Source: Bacteroidales bacterium | GTDB taxonomy: Bacteria > Bacteroidota > Bacteroidia > Bacteroidales > UBA932 | Assembly: GCA_017471085.1 (NCBI GenBank) | Contig: JAFUWW010000063.1 | Location: 1 to 43,715, forward strand | DNA: 43,715 nt | Direction: 5' to 3' | Shown here: positions 24,809-34,166 of the stretch, in pieces | Layout of the letters: every line of letters begins with the position of its first letter | Position numbering within the stretch: the stretch's first letter is position 1 | Made by a program: the position numbers and the translations under genes | Notes under the pieces: generated by a model | The model's database searches: none | What the model saw: only the letters and a program-made list of their open reading frames with translations | Told to the model about the DNA's origin: nothing

Positions 24809-27514
24809 TTATTTCGCCTTTGTGGCTTCGCTGGGAGGGATTCCGAAGCGTTTCTTGAAGCTGCGGGAGAAGCCGGGCAGGGAAGAAAAGCCCACCTGGT
24901 AGCAGACTTCGCTCACGTTGTAGTCTCCGCTTTCCAGCAATTCCCGGGCACGGGTCAGCCGACGGTCGGTCAGGTATTCCTGCGGCGTCATTCCCAGCAG
25001 CTCTTTCACTTTCAGGTAGAACCGGGTGTAGCTCATGCCGGTCTGTTCTGCCAGCACGGTGGCATTGAAGGATTCTTCGGAAAGGTTCTCTTCCACCATA
25101 CGCTCCATTTTCTCGATAAAATCCTTCTCTTTTGCGGTGAGCTTCTTTTCCACGGGCTCTTCCGGAGAGCCGCCCTTCGGCTCTGGCTGCCGGATCAGGT
25201 GCTCACTTTCAGCCAGGGCACGGTCGGCCTCCGCCAGCAGGGCCTTTTCCCTGGCTTCCTGATAGAGCCAGTAGTAGCGCAGCAGAAGCCCAATCAGAGC
25301 CAGTCCCAACAGCGAATAAAGGAGTTTTGCAGGCCAGGACATCCAGGGAGAGGGTTTGATCCGGAAAGGGAATGCAATCTCCTCGGGGCTGACCGTCCCG
25401 TCTTGCCGGGAAACCCGGACATGGAAGGTGTAGTTTCCCGCCGGCAGATTGGAGTAGGTGGCGATGGTATTGCGTCCTGCCGGAACCCAGTCATTGTCGA
25501 AGCCCTCCAGAAAGTAAGAGTAATTGAGTTGGGTGCTGTTCCGGAAATCCATTCCGGAATAGTAGAATGAGAGAAGATTCTGCTTGTGGTTGAGAACAGT
25601 CTTTCCTTCTTCCGGAACCTCGAAGATCCGGTTGTTTACGAGGACCGCATCCAGGGAAAGGGGAATGGTGGAAGCCGATGACTGGTCGCTTGTTGTTTTT
25701 ACCATGCTTACAGACTGGTCTCCTCCAAACAGGATGGATTCTCCTCCAGGGCTGTCCGGCAGAGACAGAACGCAGAGCTTGGTGTAGTTGAGCGGAAAGG
25801 TGCTGGAGAAATCTTTCACCGTGATGCTTTTTTCGGCCTTGTCCAGTCTGGAGATGTAGTGCTTGGTCGAAATCCAGATGTTCCCTTCCGAATCCTGCGC
25901 CAGATTGCTGACGGCCCGTTCAGGAAGGCCCTCTTCCCTGCCGAAGTGGGTCAGGGACTGGTCGGCGGGGTGATATTGGAAAAGGCCGTCTGTCGCACTG
26001 CCGATGAAAAGGTCTCCTTCCGCAGTCCGAAGCAGGCAGCTGGCATAGGGCACGTCGATGGGGAGCCGGTTGAACCGGTGTCCGAAATCCAGCTGGAAGA
26101 TTCCCCGGGAACCGACAAGATATAGCCTGCCGTCGGCGCTTTTGTAAGGTAATCCCTCTACCTTCATGCCCAGCGGACTGGACCCTGACTGTCCGTCGGA
26201 ACCGGTCCAGTACAGCGTGTCCTCATGGACCGTGCAAATGTGTCCTTCATAGTCTTCCCAGATCCATCCGTCCGGGAATGAGGTGTTCTGTCTGGAAGAT
26301 ACGGCCCACTGTTCTCCAGTCTTCGACAAGCGGATCAGTTGTCCCTGGCGGTCCATCAAGATGATGTCTCCGGTGGAAGAACGTACGGAAGACCGTATTT
26401 TCTGACCAGCAGGCCGCAAGAATGACAGAGGGAGTGCCTGACAGTCGAGTGTGCCGGTATCAAAGCCATACAGGTTGCCGGTCGTGACCAGGAAGCTCTG
26501 GCCGGGAGCATCACCGGGGAGGATGTTGGTGAGCACTTCTCCCCATTTGACGCCGGGGATGCGGAAGGTACCGGTGGGGCCGAACAGAAACAGAAGGTCT
26601 TTTTCCCATTCAGACAGTACCAGGGTTTCCTTGGCCGGGATGACCCGGTAGAAATTGGCAGGAAGTGTGGTTCCTCCCTGATTCACTTTGAACAAAGGAC
26701 GGCCGGGCCTGTACAACCAGATCCCTTCGTTCCGGACACCGAAAATAATGCTGTTGAAGTGGGGATTGTCCGAGCACAGGGCGATTTCCCGGTCACCAAT
26801 GGCCTGCAGCTCCGGAGGAACAGGAATCGCCTCTCCGTCCGGGAGGAAGCATCGGATTCCCCGGGACCCGGCAATGAAGACCGTGTCTCCTTTTGCCGCC
26901 ATTCCGGTTGTTGTGCCGATATCTTTGATGGGAACGTCGCGGAGTTTCTTGAAGTCGGACGAGTAAATGGTGAGCATACTTTCGTTGCTGAATCCGGCAT
27001 TGATCCAGATCCGGTCATCAAAAAGAATGTAGCCGCGGGGCGTACTGTAATCATCACCCTGGAGAACGATTGTCGATTTCCCGCTGTCTTTATCGTATTG
27101 GAACAAGGCATCCTGGGATGAATAGAGGAGCGTAGAGTCATTCAGGTTGAACAGGCTGAAGGCATATTCGCCCGCGGGTTCGGACTGGCGGACCACTTTC
27201 CCGTTTTGGATAAGGCAGATTCCATTGTCCGTCCCGACCCAGATGCGCTGGTTTGTATCGGCACAGAGGCTGACAATAAAGTCGCTGGTCAGGGATTCCG
27301 GGCCGTCGGCATAGTAGGGAATGTTGACGGAGCCGTTGTAGCGGAACAGTCCCTTGTCCGTTCCGATCCAGAGGTAGCCGTCGGAATCTTCTATGCACTG
27401 CATAATTCTCCTTCCCTGAATCTTTTCCGTGAAAGGGATGCCCGAAATGGACTGGCCGGCAATTGGAATGGCGGCTAAAAGGTTGGATATTAATAGGATA
27501 ATCTGTTTTTTCAT
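24809..27514 (-). CDS. Membrane-bound propeller/AraC regulator without kinase
   Basis: A 901-residue one-protein regulator. Order: signal peptide; two-component-regulator propeller repeats (visible as DGYLWIGTDKGLFRYNG, RIWVGTDNGI and GNIWISTKHYISRL) to about residue 610; a Y_Y_Y domain (FLEGFDNDWVPAGRNTIATYSNLPAGNYTFHVRV); one transmembrane helix (about 735-755, LLYSLLGLALIGLLL); a short charged linker; and a C-terminal AraC DNA-binding domain (about 800-901, SEVCYQVGFSSLPGFSRSFKKRFG). The histidine kinase and receiver domains of Bacteroides hybrid two-component systems are absent, so sensing a periplasmic oligosaccharide must reach DNA directly across the membrane. It probably controls the surrounding glycan locus. 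Confidence 0.9.
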   Translation of the reverse strand: MKKQIILLISNLLAAIPIAGQSISGIPFTEKIQGRRIMQCIEDSDGYLWIGTDKGLFRYNGSVNIPYYADGPESLTSDFIVSLCADTNQRIWVGTDNGICLIQNGKVVRQSEPAGEYAFSLFNLNDSTLLYSSQDALFQYDKDSGKSTIVLQGDDYSTPRGYILFDDRIWINAGFSNESMLTIYSSDFKKLRDVPIKDIGTTTGMAAKGDTVFIAGSRGIRCFLPDGEAIPVPPELQAIGDREIALCSDNPHFNSIIFGVRNEGIWLYRPGRPLFKVNQGGTTLPANFYRVIPAKETLVLSEWEKDLLFLFGPTGTFRIPGVKWGEVLTNILPGDAPGQSFLVTTGNLYGFDTGTLDCQALPLSFLRPAGQKIRSSVRSSTGDIILMDRQGQLIRLSKTGEQWAVSSRQNTSFPDGWIWEDYEGHICTVHEDTLYWTGSDGQSGSSPLGMKVEGLPYKSADGRLYLVGSRGIFQLDFGHRFNRLPIDVPYASCLLRTAEGDLFIGSATDGLFQYHPADQSLTHFGREEGLPERAVSNLAQDSEGNIWISTKHYISRLDKAEKSITVKDFSSTFPLNYTKLCVLSLPDSPGGESILFGGDQSVSMVKTTSDQSSASTIPLSLDAVLVNNRIFEVPEEGKTVLNHKQNLLSFYYSGMDFRNSTQLNYSYFLEGFDNDWVPAGRNTIATYSNLPAGNYTFHVRVSRQDGTVSPEEIAFPFRIKPSPWMSWPAKLLYSLLGLALIGLLLRYYWLYQEAREKALLAEADRALAESEHLIRQPEPKGGSPEEPVEKKLTAKEKDFIEKMERMVEENLSEESFNATVLAEQTGMSYTRFYLKVKELLGMTPQEYLTDRRLTRARELLESGDYNVSEVCYQVGFSSLPGFSRSFKKRFGIPPSEATKAK

Positions 27515-27534
27515 GGTTTGCGGTTTGGCCTATA

Positions 27535-27568
27535 CAAAGATAATTAAAAAACCTGTCATTCCGACAAA
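27535..27568 (-). promoter_or_regulatory. Promoter of the propeller/AraC regulator gene
   Basis: On the minus strand TTTG (27568-27565) and TATCTTTG (27542-27535) are 22 bp apart, slightly wide for the consensus. The start codon is 20 bp beyond the -7 element. Confidence 0.5.
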
Positions 27569-27634
27569 ACGGAAGATTCGGATAAATGAAGGGAAAGTTC
27601 GGTCAACTGTTTTTGTGGGCATTGGAAAGAATTC

Positions 27635-27647
27635 AACCGATTCGGTT
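27635..27647. promoter_or_regulatory. Palindromic operator candidate ahead of GH106
   Basis: AACCGA-T-TCGGTT is a perfect 13-bp palindrome 23 bp upstream of the -7 element, exactly where a -33 box would be. Further TTCGG copies occur near 27577 and 27598. It could be a binding site for the AraC-type regulator encoded divergently. Confidence 0.4.
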
Positions 27648-27670
27648 AATACCTTGTAGGGAGGGATGGT

Positions 27671-27678
27671 TATCTTCG
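27671..27678 (+). promoter_or_regulatory. Candidate -7 element of the GH106/SusCD 2 operon
   Basis: TATCTTCG matches the TAnnTTCG variant 19 bp before the ATG at 27698. No TTTG -33 element is present; the palindrome at 27635-27647 occupies that place, which fits activator-dependent transcription. Confidence 0.45.
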
Positions 27679-27697
27679 CACAAACACTAAAACTGAT

Positions 27698-30600
27698 ATG
27701 ATGCACACCAAAATCTCCCCGGCTAAGGTAGTCCTGGCAGGATGCCTGATGTTTTTGCTGTTTGCCTCTTCCGCTCCGGCGCAGAACAATCTGGAGCAGT
27801 CATTTCAAAATCCACCTTCCGAAGCCCGCCCCCGGGTGTGGTGGCACTGGATGAATGGAAACATCACCAAGGAGGGCATCCGCAAGGACTTTGAATGGAT
27901 GGAACGCACCGGAATCGGCGGGTTCCAGAATTTCGATGCGGCCCTGTCCACCCCGCAGGTGGTGAAGGATCGCCTGATTTACATGACTCCGGAATGGAAA
28001 GATGCTTTCAAGTACACCACGGAGCTGGCCGCATCCAAAGGTTTGGAGATGGCTATCGCCGGTTCACCGGGCTGGAGTGAATCCGGCGGCCCCTGGGTAA
28101 GCCCGGAACAGGCGATGAAAAAACTCGTCTGGAGCGAACTGGACATCCCGGGCGGCAAGCATTTCAAAGGGACGCTCCCGCATCCTCCCACCGCCACCGG
28201 ATCGTTCCAGAATATAGAAATGGCACTTCGCAGTGCATTCTCCCAGTCTACGCAGACGGAACTGCCCCATTATTATAAGGACATTGCGGTCATCGCCGTC
28301 CGGATGCCGGAGGAATACAAGCCCATGAAGGCCTTGAAGCCGTCCATTACTTCCAGCGCTGGGTCCTTCTCCCTGGACAGACTCACCGACGGAGACCTTG
28401 TTGCCGCCGACCAGCTTCCTTACGGAGAACCCGGATCGGCCAGCTGGATCCAATATGCCTTTGACGCTCCGGTGACGGTGTATGCCATAGATGTAGTGGG
28501 AAGCGCCGGTGGCGGCGGTTTCCGCCGTGGACCGCAAGGCCCGCTTCCTGTGCTGGAATGCAGCATGGACGGTCAGGCCTGGCAGAAAGTGACGGAAATC
28601 GGCGGAGCGGCTGCCGGCATGAGCGCACTGTCATTTCCTGCCGTGACGGCCCGGTATTTCCGTCTGGTCTATACGGCTCCTCGTCCTCAGCAGGCCGATC
28701 CCCGCATGGCCCAGATGTTCGGTGGCATGGGAGGCCCTCAGCAGGCAGCCCCTACAGGTGTGCCAGTGGCTGAATTCCGTCTTTACACCACGCCCAAGGT
28801 ACACCGTTTCGTGGAAAAGGCCGGCTTTGCCGCTGCTTCCGACCTCAACGAGGCTCCGACCCCTTGCGGCGGAAGCGCCATTGCCAAGGCCGATGTCATC
28901 GATGTGACCAAATATGTAAAGAATGGTGTCCTTACCTGGACGCCGAAGGCTGGAACCTGGAAGATTCTCCGCTTCGGCTGCACCTTGACTGGCCATCAGA
29001 ACAGCCCGGCTTCTCCGGAAGCCACCGGACTGGAGGTGGACAAACTCAGCGCCGAGCATGTCCGCGCCTATTTCGAACATTACCTGGATATGTATAAGGA
29101 TGCCACCGGCGGCCAGATGGGCCCCGGAGGTCTCCAATATGTGATTACGGACAGTTGGGAAGCCGGCTGCCTGAACTGGACGGACAAGATGTTCGAGAAC
29201 TTCGCCTCCATGCGTCAGTATGACCTGCACCAGTGGCTGCCCGCACTGGCCGGTTACGTGGTGGATTCTCCGGAGAATTCCGATAAATTCCTCTGGGACT
29301 GGCGCCGTACCCTGGGTGAACTCACCGCCCGCAACCACTATGACCTTCTCACTGCAATCCTGGCCGAGCGCGGCATGGGACGCTATACCGAATCCCATGA
29401 GAACGGCCGTGCCTTCGTGGGCGACGGCATGGAAGTGAAGAAGAACGCCGCCGTGCCCATGAGCGCCATGTGGACCACCGGTCTGGGGCAGAGCGGTGCC
29501 GATATCCGCGAATCCTCCTCCGTGGCCCATATCTACGGACAGAAGTACGTGGCGGCCGAGTCCCTGACCGCCGGAGGCAATGCCTGGAGCTATGTGCCAG
29601 AGACCCTGAAGCCTACGGCCGACTGGGAAATGGCCAACGGCCTCAACCGCTTTGTGATTCATACCTCCGTGCACCAGCCGCTCGATGATTTCAAGCCCGG
29701 TTTCTCCCTGGGCCCCTTCGGCCAATGGTTCACCCGTCATGAGACCTGGGCGGAGAACGCCGCCAAGCCCTGGATCACCTATCTTGCCCGCAGCTGCTAT
29801 CTCCTGCAGCAGGGCGAGTACAAGGCCGATATCCTCTATTTCTACGGAGAGGGCTCCAACATCACCGCCCAGTACGGAAATGCTCTTCCGGCCATTCCGG
29901 CAGGCTATAACTTCGACTTTATCAATGCCGATGCCATCCTGAACGTCCTTTCCTGCGAAGATGGAAAGCTGGTGGTCCCGGCAGGCACCCGGTACAGTTT
30001 TATCTATCTGGATCCGGATTACGCGAAATACATTTCTGTTCCAGTGTTACGGAAACTGGAAACCCTGGTGGAGGAAGGGGCTTTGTTGGTTGGTTTAAAG
30101 CCCCTTTCCTCGCCTAGCTTACAAGACGACCCCGCAGAATTCAAGGCCCTTGCCACCCGCCTTTGGGGTGATGGCTTCGGCCTGAGGAAGATAGGGAAGG
30201 GGCAGGTATTCTCCGGTGCTTCCCTTGAGCAGGCTGTCCTGCAGCTGGGCATCTGCCCGGATATCCGTTTTGCCGGACAGTATGCCGATTCGGATGTGAA
30301 ATTCGTGCACCGCAGCGTGGGCGATACCCAGATTTACTGGCTGGATTCCCGCAGCGGGAAGGCCGAGAATATCCTGGTGAGCCTTAACGTGACCGGCTAT
30401 GAACCCGAGGTCTGGAATGCCGTGACGGGCACCATTTCCAAGCCTTCTTACCGGATGGAAGGCGGCCGTACCCTGATTTCGCTCCGCTTCGAGCCCTGGG
30501 ATGCCCTGTTCGTGATTTTCCGGAACAAGACCGCCCGGTCCGCCTATGAGGCTCCCGCCTGCAAGGTGGAAAGGGTGACACCGGTGGAAGGCAGTTGGGA

Positions 30601-31048
30601 TGTCGCTTTCCCCGGCGGCATGGGCGCCCCGTCGAAAACCACGTTTGCAACCCTCTCCGACTGGGCCGTGAATGCCGACCAGGGCATCAAGTACTATTCC
30701 GGCACTGCCATTTACACCAAGAGCGTCGACATGGATGCTTCCCGTCTTGGCGGAAAAGTGTGGCTGGACCTCGGCGACGTGCAGAATATCGCCCAGGTGA
30801 AGGTGAACGGAAAGGATTGCGGCCTGGTGTGGAAGACTCCGTTCCGGTTCGACATCACGGATGCCGTGAAAGCCGGCGCCAACCAGATTGAGGTGCAGAT
30901 AACCAACATGTGGGTGAACCGCCTCATCGGCGATGTGCAGCCCGGCGCCACCCCGTATGCCCGTACCTCGCAGCAGTCTTATCAGCCCAACGCTCCACTG
31001 AAGCCTTCCGGCCTTATCGGCCCGGTGCGCATCGAATCTGAGAAATAA
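27698..31048 (+). CDS. GH106 alpha-L-rhamnosidase
   Basis: A 1,116-residue exported inverting glycosidase of family GH106 that removes terminal alpha-L-rhamnose. After a signal peptide (cleavage near APAQ) comes the family opening ARPRVWWHWMNGNITKEGIRKDFEWM. Candidate catalytic or substrate Glu residues lie in TDSWEAG and YTESHENG. A discoidin-like insertion occupies about residues 245-330. The C-terminus is a jelly-roll module (VWLDLGDVQNIAQVKVNGKDCG). Two loops are glycine-rich and unusual (SAGGGGFRRGPQGP and MFGGMGGPQQ, nt 28500-28550 and 28700-28760). An alternative start is the next codon, also ATG. SusC 2 follows after 48 bp, so they are probably co-transcribed. Confidence 0.9.
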   Translation: MMHTKISPAKVVLAGCLMFLLFASSAPAQNNLEQSFQNPPSEARPRVWWHWMNGNITKEGIRKDFEWMERTGIGGFQNFDAALSTPQVVKDRLIYMTPEWKDAFKYTTELAASKGLEMAIAGSPGWSESGGPWVSPEQAMKKLVWSELDIPGGKHFKGTLPHPPTATGSFQNIEMALRSAFSQSTQTELPHYYKDIAVIAVRMPEEYKPMKALKPSITSSAGSFSLDRLTDGDLVAADQLPYGEPGSASWIQYAFDAPVTVYAIDVVGSAGGGGFRRGPQGPLPVLECSMDGQAWQKVTEIGGAAAGMSALSFPAVTARYFRLVYTAPRPQQADPRMAQMFGGMGGPQQAAPTGVPVAEFRLYTTPKVHRFVEKAGFAAASDLNEAPTPCGGSAIAKADVIDVTKYVKNGVLTWTPKAGTWKILRFGCTLTGHQNSPASPEATGLEVDKLSAEHVRAYFEHYLDMYKDATGGQMGPGGLQYVITDSWEAGCLNWTDKMFENFASMRQYDLHQWLPALAGYVVDSPENSDKFLWDWRRTLGELTARNHYDLLTAILAERGMGRYTESHENGRAFVGDGMEVKKNAAVPMSAMWTTGLGQSGADIRESSSVAHIYGQKYVAAESLTAGGNAWSYVPETLKPTADWEMANGLNRFVIHTSVHQPLDDFKPGFSLGPFGQWFTRHETWAENAAKPWITYLARSCYLLQQGEYKADILYFYGEGSNITAQYGNALPAIPAGYNFDFINADAILNVLSCEDGKLVVPAGTRYSFIYLDPDYAKYISVPVLRKLETLVEEGALLVGLKPLSSPSLQDDPAEFKALATRLWGDGFGLRKIGKGQVFSGASLEQAVLQLGICPDIRFAGQYADSDVKFVHRSVGDTQIYWLDSRSGKAENILVSLNVTGYEPEVWNAVTGTISKPSYRMEGGRTLISLRFEPWDALFVIFRNKTARSAYEAPACKVERVTPVEGSWDVAFPGGMGAPSKTTFATLSDWAVNADQGIKYYSGTAIYTKSVDMDASRLGGKVWLDLGDVQNIAQVKVNGKDCGLVWKTPFRFDITDAVKAGANQIEVQITNMWVNRLIGDVQPGATPYARTSQQSYQPNAPLKPSGLIGPVRIESEK

Positions 31049-31096
31049 AAACCCAAACCAATTATCATCTAACATTAACCAATTAAAACTAATCAC

Positions 31097-34000
31097 ATGA
31101 AAAGCAAGCTTTTAAAACTTGTCGCCATGTCTTTCTCGGCCATGCTCCTCTCCCTGGGGACGGCTTTCGCCCAGCAGGACGTGACGGTCAACGGCACCGT
31201 CGTTGACGAAAGCGGCCAGCCGGTCATCGGCGCGGCCATCATGGTGAAAGGTACCGTCGCCGGTGTCGTCACCGACGAGAACGGTATGTACTCCATCGAC
31301 ACCAAGTCCAATGCGGTATTCCAGGTGTCCAGTATCGGTTTCATAGAGCAGGAAGTCCCTGTGAACGGCCGGACTCGGGTCGACATTGTGCTGGTCGAAG
31401 ACAACACTGAACTGGAGGCTACTGTCGTCGTGGCTTACGGTGAAGTCCGTGCGCGTGACTTCACCGGTGCCGTACAGCAGGTGAACGTAGCCAACGGCCC
31501 TCAAAGCATGATGGGTTTCACCAACCCCACCGAAATTCTCCGCGGCAATGTGCCGGGCATGCAGGTGACCCCGCCCAGCGGCGTCGGCCAGGCCGGCTCC
31601 ATGCTGGTCCGCGGCCGCAAGAGCCTGGGTTCCTCCTCCACGGAACCGCTGTTGGTTGTGGACGGCATGATCTACAAGGGCGACATGACCAATATCGACC
31701 CGAACAACATCGAAAGCATCCAGATTCTCAAGGATGCCTCCTCGCTGGCCGCTTACGGTTCGCAGGCTGCCCAGGGTGTGGTGATGATCACCACCAAGAA
31801 GGGTCTCACCGGCAAGCCGAACATCGAGTTCAGCACCACCCAGAGCTTCAACACGCCTACCTACAAGCACAAGTATTTCGACGCCAACGGCTATGTCCGT
31901 CTGCGCAATGCCCGTGTCGGTGTGTATGACGATCCTTCCACCTCCGTGGATGAGGGCATGGACACCGCTTTCATGTCCGACATTGAAAAGAAGAACTGGA
32001 ACGGCGGCACGAATCCGGTTTCTACCGACTGGTTCGACCTGTCCACCCGCGTGGGCCATACCCAGAACTACAACATCCGTGTTTCCGGCGGTTCCGAGAG
32101 TTTCAACTACTCCTTCGGCTTCGGCCGTTCCAACCAGAACGGTATCCAGATCGGAAACAATTTCCAGCGTACCAACATCAACGCCCGTATCAACTCCAAG
32201 ATCAACCGGTATATCGAAGCCGGCCTGACCATCGACTATTCCGGAACTGCCTCCCAGGGCGCTTCCGCCGGTACCGACCAGCGTGTCTCCCCGCTGGGAA
32301 GCCCGTACTTCGACAACACCCACAAGGTGCGCAAGTTCCCTTCGGGCGACGATACCACGACGTTGAACCCTATCTGGGGAACCGGCGAGGGTGACGGCTA
32401 CGAACGCGAAATGCAGGGTGACCGCTCCACTTACAACGGCTTCCTTACCGTCCGTCTCCCTTGGATCGAGGGCCTCAGCTACAAATTCAACATCTCCTAC
32501 GGAAAGAACAAAATGCAGAACCTTCAGTTCTGGCATGAGCAGTACTATCCTTCCATGGGCTCCGGCAACAACGAAGACGACTACACCCTCTACGACCTGG
32601 CTTCCGCCAACGGTTCCGTCATGAACCGCAGCAGTGTCAACTGGGTAATGGACAACATCATCACCTATGCCCACTCCTTCGGAAAGCACAGCGTCAATGC
32701 TTCCTTCGTCTATACCCGTGACAGCGACGAGGCACAGAGCTTCAGCATGGCCGGTTCCAACTTCGCCGATTTCGGCAACACACTGCTGGGCTGGTACGGC
32801 CTGAACCAGGCCGGAACCCGGACCGTCAACGCAGGAACCTATACCCTGAAGAACGATATCGGCTATCTGGCCCGCGTGATGTACGGCTATGACGGCCGTT
32901 ACTCCCTGAACCTGAGTTTCCGCCGGGACGGTTCCTCCGTGTTCGGTGCCAACCGCAAGTGGGGTAATTTCCCTGCCGTAGGTGCTGCCTGGACTGTTTC
33001 CAACGAGAAATTCATGAAACAGGTCAAGAACATCGATGAACTCAAGGTCAAGGCGTCCTGGGGTATCAACGGTTCCCAGACCCTGGATCCGTACGGAACC
33101 CTGTCCCAGGTGACTCTGGGCCGTGCCGGATACGGTATCGGCACGGGTGAGGGCACCCTCTACAGCCAGTATGTTTCCGCCATCGGCAACCCCGAACTGG
33201 GTTGGCAGAGCACGGAATCCTTCAACTTCGGTGTGGAAATGAGCGCCTTCAAACGCCGGATTACGGCCGATATCAACGGTTACTTCTCCAAGACCACCGA
33301 GCAGATTTTCAACCGTACCATTCCGATCATGGGTGCCGGCGTGAGCACGCAGAAGGCTACCATGGGCCAGATCAACAACTGGGGTATCGAAGCCCTCATC
33401 AACACGGTGAACATCCAGCGCCGTGACTTCAGCTGGACTTCCCAGTTTACGTTCAACCTCAACCGCAACAAGCTGGTCAAGCTTTGGGGCGGCGAAGGCG
33501 AGGCCGACGACCTTACCAACGAGTGGTTCATCGGCAAGTCGCTGGACACCATCTGGTGGTATGACCAGGACGGTGTGGTGCAGGAAGACGGTACCGGGTC
33601 CCTGAAGACCGCCAAAGCCGGCTGGGGCAATGTGATTGACCAGGACGGCAACGGTGCCCTGGACAACAACGACAAGATTTTCATCGGCAACCGTAGGGAA
33701 AGCTTCCGTCTGACCTGGGCCAATACGTTCAGCTACAAGAACTTCCAGGTTTACTTTAACCTCGTGGGCATGTTCGGTGGCGGCGGATACGCCATGGACA
33801 ACAACACCTTCGCCTACTACACCCACTACGGTTTTGCCTATGCCAACGCTATTGAAATGCCGTATTGGACTCCGTACAACAAGAGCAACGAATATGTAAG
33901 CCCCGAAAGCAATGACCAGGAGAAGACCTGGCGTGTGTTCAACTCCTACGCCAACGTGCGTCTTCAGAACCTGATGCTTTCCTACAATCTGACTCCGCTG

Positions 34001-34156
34001 GTGAAGAACTGGGGCATCAACGGCGCCCGTATCTTCATCTCCGGCCAGAACCTCTTCTATATTGCACCCGGTTGGAAACTCAGCGATCCCGAGGCCCGCA
34101 GCCGTCAGGGTCTGATGATGAGAACTTACACCGTGGGTCTGACTATTTCCTTATAA
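31097..34156 (+). CDS. SusC-like TonB-dependent transporter, pair 2
   Basis: A 1,019-residue outer-membrane transporter, intact. A signal peptide ends at AFAQQ. A carboxypeptidase-regulatory-like beta domain follows (VTVNGTVVDESGQPVIGAAIMVKG). The TonB-box region is TVVVAYGEVRARDFTGAV, in place of the usual VVVGYG. The plug contains LLVVDGMIYKG and SIQILKDASSLAAYGSQAAQGVVMI. The barrel ends with TYTVGLTISL. It imports oligosaccharide captured by the SusD partner, powered by TonB-ExbBD. It is only about one third identical by eye to SusC 1 at the N-terminus, so the two pairs are probably not a recent duplication. SusD 2 follows after 10 bp. Confidence 0.94.
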   Translation: MKSKLLKLVAMSFSAMLLSLGTAFAQQDVTVNGTVVDESGQPVIGAAIMVKGTVAGVVTDENGMYSIDTKSNAVFQVSSIGFIEQEVPVNGRTRVDIVLVEDNTELEATVVVAYGEVRARDFTGAVQQVNVANGPQSMMGFTNPTEILRGNVPGMQVTPPSGVGQAGSMLVRGRKSLGSSSTEPLLVVDGMIYKGDMTNIDPNNIESIQILKDASSLAAYGSQAAQGVVMITTKKGLTGKPNIEFSTTQSFNTPTYKHKYFDANGYVRLRNARVGVYDDPSTSVDEGMDTAFMSDIEKKNWNGGTNPVSTDWFDLSTRVGHTQNYNIRVSGGSESFNYSFGFGRSNQNGIQIGNNFQRTNINARINSKINRYIEAGLTIDYSGTASQGASAGTDQRVSPLGSPYFDNTHKVRKFPSGDDTTTLNPIWGTGEGDGYEREMQGDRSTYNGFLTVRLPWIEGLSYKFNISYGKNKMQNLQFWHEQYYPSMGSGNNEDDYTLYDLASANGSVMNRSSVNWVMDNIITYAHSFGKHSVNASFVYTRDSDEAQSFSMAGSNFADFGNTLLGWYGLNQAGTRTVNAGTYTLKNDIGYLARVMYGYDGRYSLNLSFRRDGSSVFGANRKWGNFPAVGAAWTVSNEKFMKQVKNIDELKVKASWGINGSQTLDPYGTLSQVTLGRAGYGIGTGEGTLYSQYVSAIGNPELGWQSTESFNFGVEMSAFKRRITADINGYFSKTTEQIFNRTIPIMGAGVSTQKATMGQINNWGIEALINTVNIQRRDFSWTSQFTFNLNRNKLVKLWGGEGEADDLTNEWFIGKSLDTIWWYDQDGVVQEDGTGSLKTAKAGWGNVIDQDGNGALDNNDKIFIGNRRESFRLTWANTFSYKNFQVYFNLVGMFGGGGYAMDNNTFAYYTHYGFAYANAIEMPYWTPYNKSNEYVSPESNDQEKTWRVFNSYANVRLQNLMLSYNLTPLVKNWGINGARIFISGQNLFYIAPGWKLSDPEARSRQGLMMRTYTVGLTISL

Positions 34157-34166
34157 TCAACTCCAA

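Noticed and set aside
31112..33826. A long minus-strand open frame opposite SusC 2
   Set aside because: Same reason: it mirrors the plug and barrel codons and has no start context.
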